The translations under genes and the position numbers were made by a program. A DNA stretch of 13,103 nt from Bacteroidales bacterium UBA3382 (GTDB lineage: Bacteria; Bacteroidota; Bacteroidia; Bacteroidales; UBA932). Each line of letters begins with the position of its first letter. Within the stretch, counting starts at the first letter, position 1. This document shows, one piece after another, positions 7,368 through 13,103 of this stretch. The DNA is taken from contig DEPW01000043.1 of NCBI GenBank assembly GCA_002358965.1, positions 1-13,103 on the forward strand, read 5' to 3'. The notes beneath the pieces are model-generated. The model saw only the letters and a program-made list of their open reading frames with translations, was not told where the DNA came from and did no database searches.

Positions 7368-7387
7368 AGAAAAAATCGAAACCGTTT

Positions 7388-7420
7388 CTTGTGATATTTC
7401 ACGGATTTGAATTAATTTTA
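7388..7420 (+). promoter_or_regulatory. Weak candidate promoter for the mreB-rodA operon
   Basis: TAATTTTA at 7413-7420 fits TAnnTTTG except for the last base. CTTG at 7388-7391 lies 21 nt upstream in -33 position. Transcription would start near 7427, about 30 nt before the mreB ATG. The region 7340-7456 is AT-rich and is the only gap in which the operon's main promoter could lie. Confidence 0.28.
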
Positions 7421-7435
7421 CGGTTTGAAAATTTT
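7401..7435. repeat. Imperfect tandem repeat upstream of mreB
   Basis: Two related units, ACGGATTTGAATTAATTTT (7401-7419) and ACGGTTTGAAAATTTT (7420-7435), lie head to tail. A third ACG begins at 7436. Each unit has an ACGG(A)TTTGAA core. Chance similarity in AT-rich DNA is possible. Confidence 0.4.
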
Positions 7436-7456
7436 ACGATAAATCTTATACGCAAT

Positions 7457-8476
7457 ATGGCATTTTCTTTTTTGACACAAGAGCTGGCAATAGACCTCGG
7501 AACGGCCAATACGGTCATTTTCATGAACGACCAGATAGTTTTGGACGAGCCGAGCATCGTAGCCATAGACAATACGACAGGCAAACCGATAGCATACGGC
7601 AAACAGGCGAAGCTGATGCAGGAAAGGGTGCATCCGGGACTGAAAACCGTCAGGCCGCTCAGGGACGGAGTGATTGCCGACTTCAACGCGGCGGAAATGA
7701 TGCTGAGGGGATTCATCCGCATGACCAACAAGCGCAAATCCCTGTTCACCCCTAATCTGAAGATGGTAGTATGCATCCCGTCCGGCAGTACGGAAGTCGA
7801 GATCAGGGCGGTCAGGGACTCTTCCGAACATGCCGGAGGCCGCGATGTCTACCTGATATTCGAGCCTATGGCCGCCGCACTCGGAATCAATCTCGATGTA
7901 GAGGAGCCTCAAGGCAACATGGTAGTGGACATCGGAGGCGGCACTACCGAAATCGCAGTCATATCCCTCGGAGGCATCGTCGTCCAGGAATCCATCAGGG
8001 TGGCAGGAGATGTCTTCACGAGCGAAATACAGCAATACCTCAGGCAACAGCACAACATCAAGATAGGCGAAATAACCGCCGAACAGATAAAGATAAACAT
8101 CGGCTCGGCGATCCAGGATCTCGACAATCCGCCTGAACCGTTCACGGTCAAAGGTCCTAACATCATGACAGGCCATCCTGTCGTAGCCACCATCATGACC
8201 CAGGAAATAGCGCACTGCCTCGACAAACAGCTGGTAAGGATCGAACACTCGATACTCCAGGTACTCGAAAAGACCCCGCCCGAACTGTATTCGGACATAG
8301 TGAACAACGGCATCTTCCTTACGGGAGGAGGAGCCTTGCTGCGCGGCCTGGACAAGAGACTTGAAGACAAGATCAACATACCTTTCCATGTATCCGAAGA
8401 CCCTCTCCGCGCAGTCGCAAGGGGGACATGCATCGCACTGAAGAACACCGACAGGTTCTCGTTCCTGATGAGATAG
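7457..8476 (+). CDS. mreB: Rod shape-determining protein MreB (bacterial actin)
   Basis: This 339-residue actin-family ATPase forms short membrane-associated filaments in the cytoplasm that orient the lateral cell-wall synthesis machine. The phosphate-1 loop is IDLGTANT (12-19), phosphate-2 is VVDIGGGTTEIAV (156-168), and the adenosine motif is LTGGGALLRGLD (288-299). FEPMAAALG (135-143) is also typical of MreB. The start at 7457 gives the hydrophobic N-terminus MAFSFLTQELAIDLG, matching close relatives. The open frame continues upstream to 7391, but that leader has no family similarity. The length is normal. It is the first gene of mreBCD-mrdA-rodA; mreC begins 6 bp after its stop. Glu is mostly GAA here (16 of 22 by my count), unlike ddl. 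Confidence 0.97.
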   Translation: MAFSFLTQELAIDLGTANTVIFMNDQIVLDEPSIVAIDNTTGKPIAYGKQAKLMQERVHPGLKTVRPLRDGVIADFNAAEMMLRGFIRMTNKRKSLFTPNLKMVVCIPSGSTEVEIRAVRDSSEHAGGRDVYLIFEPMAAALGINLDVEEPQGNMVVDIGGGTTEIAVISLGGIVVQESIRVAGDVFTSEIQQYLRQQHNIKIGEITAEQIKINIGSAIQDLDNPPEPFTVKGPNIMTGHPVVATIMTQEIAHCLDKQLVRIEHSILQVLEKTPPELYSDIVNNGIFLTGGGALLRGLDKRLEDKINIPFHVSEDPLRAVARGTCIALKNTDRFSFLMR

Positions 8477-8482
8477 CCCGCA

Positions 8483-9292
8483 ATGCGCAAAGGGGGGAAC
8501 ATCCGCAGACACATACTCACCGCGTTCATCTTCATAGCATTGGAAGCGGGGGCGATTGCCATGATGAGCCATAGCGACGAAATACACAGGCAATGGGCCA
8601 TGCGCGGGGTCATCGCATCGAGAGCGGCCATCTTCGGGACAATCGAAGGGATAGGAGACTATTTCGGCCTGAGGAAACTGAACGACTCGCTCGCGCGGGC
8701 CAACTCCGAATTGAACGAACTCCTGTCATACTACAGGGAGGCCCTGCGCCGCGCTGAATGGAATGTCGACAGTGCGTCCTTCCCCGGATTCAGGCTCATT
8801 CCGGCCGAAATCGTCAAAGGCTCGGTGAACAAACAGCGCAATTTCCTCATACTCGACAAGGGAAGCGACGACGGGATAAGCCCTAACATGGGAGTCATTA
8901 CCGACAAGGCAGTAGTAGGCGTCGTCGATGCCGTCACCGCGCATTATTCCTATGTGATCTCATTCATGAGTCCGGACATCAATATCAGCGCGAGGCTGGC
9001 CCACTCGGGAATAACGGGAACGCTCCGCTGGGACGGGAAAGGGTCGAGACACGCAATACTCGGCCAGATACCGCTGCACACCGAAATACCTGAAGGAGAC
9101 ACGGTATATACAAGCGGATTTTCAAACCTGTATCCGCCCGACATACCGGTCGGCACAGTGACAAGCACCGAGATCGTGGACGGGGCATCGCTCAATGTCG
9201 AGATACGGCTGCTCCAGGAATTCCGGGGACTCAGGTATGTAAGCATAGTCAACAACACGGGCAAGGCCGAAATAGACTCGCTGACATTATGA
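8483..9292 (+). CDS. mreC: Rod shape-determining protein MreC
   Basis: This 269-residue protein links the cytoplasmic MreB filament to the periplasmic synthases and activates PBP2. It has a basic N-terminus and one membrane helix (about 11-28). A predicted coiled coil rich in Leu, Glu and Arg follows (about 62-92), then the paired beta-barrel domain. The hallmarks are NFLILDKGSDDGISPNMGVI (120-139) and SGFSNLYPPDIPVGTV (211-226). It is shorter than E. coli MreC (367 residues), mostly because it lacks a long C-terminal tail. Its TGA overlaps the mreD ATG (ATGA at 9289-9292). Confidence 0.94.
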   Translation: MRKGGNIRRHILTAFIFIALEAGAIAMMSHSDEIHRQWAMRGVIASRAAIFGTIEGIGDYFGLRKLNDSLARANSELNELLSYYREALRRAEWNVDSASFPGFRLIPAEIVKGSVNKQRNFLILDKGSDDGISPNMGVITDKAVVGVVDAVTAHYSYVISFMSPDINISARLAHSGITGTLRWDGKGSRHAILGQIPLHTEIPEGDTVYTSGFSNLYPPDIPVGTVTSTEIVDGASLNVEIRLLQEFRGLRYVSIVNNTGKAEIDSLTL

Positions 9293-9807
9293 AGACGGCC
9301 CAGCAGAATACACTCTATATCATATTGATTGTCATCATACAGACGATCATATCCAATTTTTTGTATACCGGGACCTATGTCACGGTATCGCTTCTTCCGC
9401 TGCTACTGCTGATGATGCCGGTGCACTGGCCGACGGCCAGACTCCTCATAGTCTGCGTGGCGGTATCGTTGCCAGTAGACATATTCGCCGAAGGGGTGAC
9501 GGGCATGAATGTAGCCGCACTGCTCCCGGCCGCAATGGTCAGGGACGGAATGATACGGCTGTTCACCACAAACGGCTCGAGAGAAAGGGAAGGGTACATA
9601 TCGACCGACTGGATGGGAAGACCGAGATTCATCATACTGGTTTCGGCCATACTGATAGTCTTCCTGTCGCTGTATGTGACATTCGAATGCGCCGGGGCGC
9701 GGCCCGCACTGTTCATACTGCTGAAGACTCTGGCTTCATACGCCGTCAACCTCGTCCTTTATCTGATACTGCAAAACGCAGTGCTGAAAGAGCCAAAGGA
9801 AAGATGA
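9289..9807 (+). CDS. mreD: Rod shape-determining protein MreD
   Basis: This 172-residue hydrophobic membrane protein is a partner of MreC in the elongasome. About six membrane segments can be read, near 8-26, 30-45, 50-64, 72-86, 113-132 and 138-161, joined by short loops. The longest loop (about 90-112) is polar and charged. Sequence conservation in MreD is low, so the call rests on hydropathy, size and position between mreC and the PBP2 gene. It overlaps both neighbours by 4 nt (ATGA), which suggests translational coupling. Its role is scaffolding; no catalytic residues are expected. Confidence 0.9.
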   Translation: MKTAQQNTLYIILIVIIQTIISNFLYTGTYVTVSLLPLLLLMMPVHWPTARLLIVCVAVSLPVDIFAEGVTGMNVAALLPAAMVRDGMIRLFTTNGSREREGYISTDWMGRPRFIILVSAILIVFLSLYVTFECAGARPALFILLKTLASYAVNLVLYLILQNAVLKEPKER

Positions 9808-11645
9808 AAGAGTTTTCCAGCCAGAACATCAGCCGCCACGCCCGGCTCATCACAGGAGTGGCCATCGCCGCCGGCATCATCATCATACGGCTTTTCGGCA
9901 TCCAGATCATTGACGAAAAATACAAGATAAACGCCGACAACAACGCCATGGTCTATTCGGTCGTCTATCCGACACGCGGACTGATTTACGACCGCAACGG
10001 GGAAATCCTGGTCAGCAACGACATCGCATACGACCTGATGGTCACTCCGAGCGAAACCGAAGCGTTCGACACCCTCGCATTGGCGGACATACTCGGAATC
10101 AGCCCCGAAGAAATCCGCAGCAAGACGGATGAATACAGAAAGAACAGAAAAAGCATAGGGTTCCGCTCGGTCGCCTTCATGAAAAAACTGTCCCCCGAGC
10201 ATTTCGCACTGTTTTCCGAGCAATCGTACAGATTCCCGGGATTCTACGGCCAGGCCAGGACCATACGCAAATACCCGTTCGAAGCCGGAGGCAACCTGCT
10301 CGGATATGTTTCCGAAGTCGACGCAGCATACATCGAAAGCCACAACGGCGAATACAAAGCCGGAGACTATGCCGGAAAAACAGGCATCGAAGCAAAGTAC
10401 GAAAGCATCCTCAAAGGGGAAAAGGGCTACAAAATATATCTGCGCAACGCCCATAACAAAATAGAATCGAGCTACAAGGACGGAGAATACGACAAACCCG
10501 CCGTTCCCGGGAACGACATCAACACCACAATCGACGCATATCTCCAGCAATACAGCGAAAAGCTGATGGAAGGGAAGATCGGAAGCATCGTAGCCATAGA
10601 ACCGGAAAGCGGGGAAATCCTCACGCTCGTATCCAGCCCCGGGATAAAGGTGGAACAGCTCGCCGACATCGGAAGCCACTACAACGAGATACTCGCCGAC
10701 CCTCTGAAACCGATGTTCAACAGGGCCGTGCAGTCATCATATCCTCCAGGATCGATATTCAAGCTGGTCAACGGCCTGATAGGCCTTCAGGAAGGGGTCT
10801 TTACGCCTTCGACGCTCTACCCGTGCACAAGAGGATACCATTTCGGAAGGAACACCGTCGGCTGCCACCAGCACGAATCCCCGATAGACTTCACGGATGC
10901 GATCAAGATGTCGTGCAACGCATATTTTTGCTATGTATTCCGGGGAATCCTCGAAAATCCGGATTACCCTTCGGTACAGGAAGCATTTTCACAATGGGAA
11001 AAATATGTCAGGAGCTTCGGTCTCGGCACTCCTCTCGGCAGCGACATTCCTTCGGAAACATCCGGAAACGTACCCGCAAGGGCATATTACGACAAGCTGT
11101 ACGGCAAGAACCGGTGGAGGGCGACGACCGTACTGTCCCTCGCCATCGGGCAGTGCGAACTCGGCATCACTCCCCTGCACATGGCCAACCTGTGCGCAAC
11201 AATTGCGAACAGAGGCCATTATGTGACCCCGCATCTGATAAAAGACTCGCCCGGATACGGAATCGAAAGCAAATACAAGGAAAAGCATTACACTTTGATA
11301 GACACCTCCCTGTTCCCTCTGGTCATACAAGGGATGTACGACGCAGTGAACGGAGGCAAGGGCTCCACAGCTTCCGCCGCGGCGGTAGAGGGGCTCGATA
11401 TCTGCGGAAAGACAGGCACGGCGGAAAATCCCCACGGTGAAGACCACTCGGTCTTCATCTGTTTCGCGCCCAGGGACAATCCGAAAATAGCGGTCGCCGT
11501 CTATGTCGAAAACGGCGGCTGGGGAGGCTCGTGGGCCGCCCCCATCGCGTCGCTGGTAGTCGAAAAATACCTTGACGGAGAAATATCTCAAGAGAGGAAA
11601 GCACTTGAAGACAGGATGTTGAACGGAAAACCGGCAAGACAATGA
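9804..11645 (+). CDS. mrdA: Penicillin-binding protein 2, elongation-specific transpeptidase
   Basis: This 613-residue class B PBP crosslinks new peptidoglycan made by RodA. One membrane helix (about 14-36) anchors it in the inner membrane. The periplasmic dimerisation or pedestal domain begins with the signature PTRGLIYDRNGEILVSN (56-72). The transpeptidase shows SIFK (317-320, nucleophile S317), SCN (370-372) and CGKTGTAENPHGEDHS (534-549), so all three active-site motifs are intact. SLAIGQCELGITPLHMANL (445-463) is also typical of PBP2. The start is the ATG overlapping the mreD TGA. The open frame extends upstream to 9687, but that part only lies inside mreD and is not similar to PBPs. It overlaps rodA by 4 nt. 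SEDS synthase RodA and PBP2 act as a 1:1 complex, and here they are adjacent and coupled. Confidence 0.96.
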   Translation: MKEFSSQNISRHARLITGVAIAAGIIIIRLFGIQIIDEKYKINADNNAMVYSVVYPTRGLIYDRNGEILVSNDIAYDLMVTPSETEAFDTLALADILGISPEEIRSKTDEYRKNRKSIGFRSVAFMKKLSPEHFALFSEQSYRFPGFYGQARTIRKYPFEAGGNLLGYVSEVDAAYIESHNGEYKAGDYAGKTGIEAKYESILKGEKGYKIYLRNAHNKIESSYKDGEYDKPAVPGNDINTTIDAYLQQYSEKLMEGKIGSIVAIEPESGEILTLVSSPGIKVEQLADIGSHYNEILADPLKPMFNRAVQSSYPPGSIFKLVNGLIGLQEGVFTPSTLYPCTRGYHFGRNTVGCHQHESPIDFTDAIKMSCNAYFCYVFRGILENPDYPSVQEAFSQWEKYVRSFGLGTPLGSDIPSETSGNVPARAYYDKLYGKNRWRATTVLSLAIGQCELGITPLHMANLCATIANRGHYVTPHLIKDSPGYGIESKYKEKHYTLIDTSLFPLVIQGMYDAVNGGKGSTASAAAVEGLDICGKTGTAENPHGEDHSVFICFAPRDNPKIAVAVYVENGGWGGSWAAPIASLVVEKYLDGEISQERKALEDRMLNGKPARQ

Positions 11646-13069
11646 CAGGATTTGCATCTAAATACAGAAAGGCAGACATTTGGATCATAGTCCTCTATGT
11701 AGCCCTGGTGATAATCGGCTGGGTGAACATTTACGCTTCCACCCATTCCGAACTTACAGGTTCCATATTCGACCTCGGAAACAGGGCCGGCAAACAGTTC
11801 CTTTGGATAGCCGTTTCCATGTCCGTAGGCGCGGCAGTCCTGGCCATAAATCCGAAGGTCTACGAAGTCCTTGCCTTCTGGCTGTACATAGGCACGGCCC
11901 TGCTGCTGTTCGTGACGATATTCGTCAGCGAAGACATCAACGGCTCGCGCTCATGGCTTCAGTTAGGTCCGATTTCGTTCCAGCCTGCCGAGCTTTCGAA
12001 GATTGCCACTTCGCTGATGCTGGCCTCGATAATGAGCCAGTTCGGATTCAAGATCAACAATATGCGCAACCTGATGAGGACCGCTGGCGTAATATTGCTG
12101 CCCATGCTGCTGATAATCGGCGAACATGAGACAGGGTCCGCCCTTGTCTATCTGGGCTTCATCTTCGTGCTGTACAGGGAAGGACTGTCCGGATGGACGA
12201 TAGTGCTTGCCGGACTGATGATACTGCTCTTCATCACCACGCTCACCACTTCGCCCTTGGTGAGCCTGCTCATACTTTCAGGCTTAATGGCCATCGCCTA
12301 CGGCATGTTCACCGGACGGACCCTGAAAGCCGCAGCCATCACCCTGCCCTGCATCGCGCTGCTCGCATTCCTGCCGGCGCTGCTGAAGACCGAAGCACTT
12401 TCCGGCATCGGGCTGCCGAAAGCGGAATACCTGCTTGCCGGCCTCGCATCAATAGGCATAGGGGCGGCCGTCTACAGGATATTCAGGAAACGCGACGGAC
12501 TTGTCGCCGCAATTACGGCTGTTTTCGCCGCAGGGATGATCATGATATTTTCAGTGGATTTCATCTTCGACAATGTGCTTCAGGACCATCAGCGCAAACG
12601 CATCGAAGTGCTTCTCGGAATGGAAGAGGACCCTACCGGCGTAGGATACAATGTGACCCAGTCGATGATAGCGATAGGCTCGGGAGGCTTCAGCGGAAAA
12701 GGGTTCCTGAAAGGTACGCAGACCGCCTACGGCTTCGTCCCGGAGCAAAGCACGGACTTCATTTTCTGCACAGTCGGGGAAGAATGGGGATTTCTCGGAA
12801 GCGCCACCGTCGTCATACTGTACGCACTCCTGATCTGCCGCATCATATCGAGGGCAGAGAAGAGCCCTGACGCATTCACACGCATATACGGCTACTGCAT
12901 AGCATGCTGCTTCTTCATGCATTTCTTCATAAATATCGGCATGACCATAGGCATCATGCCGGTAATCGGCATACCTCTCCCGTTCATGAGTTACGGAGGC
13001 TCGTCACTGCTCTGCTTCACCCTGATGCTGTCCATATTCATGGCACTGGACGCCAGACACAGACGGTGA
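11642..13069 (+). CDS. rodA: Peptidoglycan glycosyltransferase RodA (SEDS family)
   Basis: This 475-residue polytopic inner-membrane enzyme polymerises lipid II during elongation, as partner of PBP2. SEDS signatures are NGSRSWLQLGPISFQPAELS (100-119), DPTGVGYNVTQSMIAIGSGG (330-349), GKGFLKGTQ (352-360), FVPEQSTDFIF (365-375, with D372 at the position of the essential SEDS aspartate) and GIPLPFMSYGGSS (443-455). It is about 100 residues longer than E. coli RodA. The extra length lies between ETGSALVY (163-170) and LQDHQRKRI (313-321) and consists of further hydrophobic segments near 183-200, 204-222, 229-248, 262-280 and 287-306, two to four more than expected. Long RodA proteins appear usual in Bacteroidota. 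The start is the ATG overlapping the mrdA stop. It is the last recognisable gene of the operon. Confidence 0.96.
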   Translation: MTGFASKYRKADIWIIVLYVALVIIGWVNIYASTHSELTGSIFDLGNRAGKQFLWIAVSMSVGAAVLAINPKVYEVLAFWLYIGTALLLFVTIFVSEDINGSRSWLQLGPISFQPAELSKIATSLMLASIMSQFGFKINNMRNLMRTAGVILLPMLLIIGEHETGSALVYLGFIFVLYREGLSGWTIVLAGLMILLFITTLTTSPLVSLLILSGLMAIAYGMFTGRTLKAAAITLPCIALLAFLPALLKTEALSGIGLPKAEYLLAGLASIGIGAAVYRIFRKRDGLVAAITAVFAAGMIMIFSVDFIFDNVLQDHQRKRIEVLLGMEEDPTGVGYNVTQSMIAIGSGGFSGKGFLKGTQTAYGFVPEQSTDFIFCTVGEEWGFLGSATVVILYALLICRIISRAEKSPDAFTRIYGYCIACCFFMHFFINIGMTIGIMPVIGIPLPFMSYGGSSLLCFTLMLSIFMALDARHRR

Positions 13070-13103
13070 AGATTCAACACCGAAGTGCAACATTCAGTGG
13101 CCC
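13070..13103. other. Short tail after rodA, no feature seen
   Basis: The last 34 bases hold no start codon with a convincing frame, no hairpin and no T-tract. Whether the operon continues beyond the window cannot be judged. Confidence 0.6.

Noticed and set aside
7418..8593. Open frame of 391 codons on the minus strand covering mreB
   Set aside because: It is exactly antisense to a clear MreB gene, lacks any family motif, and is rich in His, Arg, Tyr and Asp as expected from reading strongly biased codons backwards.
9687..9803. Upstream extension of the PBP2 reading frame into mreD
   Set aside because: The extra 39 residues are arginine-rich shadow of mreD; the ATG at 9804 gives the normal short N-terminus before the membrane helix.
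9759..10679. Open frame of 306 codons on the minus strand over mrdA
   Set aside because: It is antisense to the PBP2 N-terminal domain; composition looks like a codon-bias shadow.
1..13103. Mobile element, CRISPR, toxin-antitoxin or phage defence genes
   Set aside because: All long frames are accounted for by housekeeping genes; I saw no transposase, spaced repeats, tRNA or terminal inverted repeats.

Overview
The window looks like a piece of a Bacteroidota chromosome, most likely Bacteroidales. Base composition is moderate. Start codons lack strong Shine-Dalgarno sequences and often follow A-rich leaders. Several promoter-like sites fit the Bacteroidota TAnnTTTG -7 box. The proteins also look like that phylum: a RodA of about 475 residues with extra membrane helices, a TopA with C-terminal repeats and no cysteine zinc fingers, and a PBP1A of about 780 residues. 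Genus cannot be fixed from the sequence alone. No mobile element, CRISPR array, rRNA or tRNA was seen, and coding density is high.

Layout. (1) Positions 1-3593, minus strand: a tightly packed cluster transcribed pbp1A, then ddl, then prmC (cut by the left edge), with gaps of 2 and 3 bp. (2) Positions 3594-3687: a short divergent promoter region. (3) 3688-5985, plus: topA. (4) 6107-6613, plus: an Lrp/AsnC-family regulator with its own promoter region, which carries a 28-bp imperfect palindrome. (5) 6638-7339, minus: ispD, convergent with the regulator and divergent from mreB. (6) 7457-13069, plus: a five-gene elongasome operon mreB-mreC-mreD-mrdA(PBP2)-rodA, in which the last three junctions are 4-nt ATGA overlaps. 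The final 34 bases hold nothing recognisable.

How the genes work together. Apart from topA, prmC and the regulator, everything serves peptidoglycan growth. IspD makes an isoprenoid precursor needed for the undecaprenyl lipid carrier. Ddl makes the D-Ala-D-Ala end of the stem peptide. PBP1A polymerises and crosslinks glycan. MreBCD, RodA and PBP2 form the rod elongation machine.

I found no undescribed multi-gene system. The window is core housekeeping. The points most worth a second look are the palindrome over the Lrp-family promoter, symmetric and repeated sequences in the two divergent intergenic regions, a G8 run inside the ispD nucleotide-binding loop, the roughly 100-residue membrane insertion in RodA, and a Glu-codon difference between pbp1A/ddl and the plus-strand genes.
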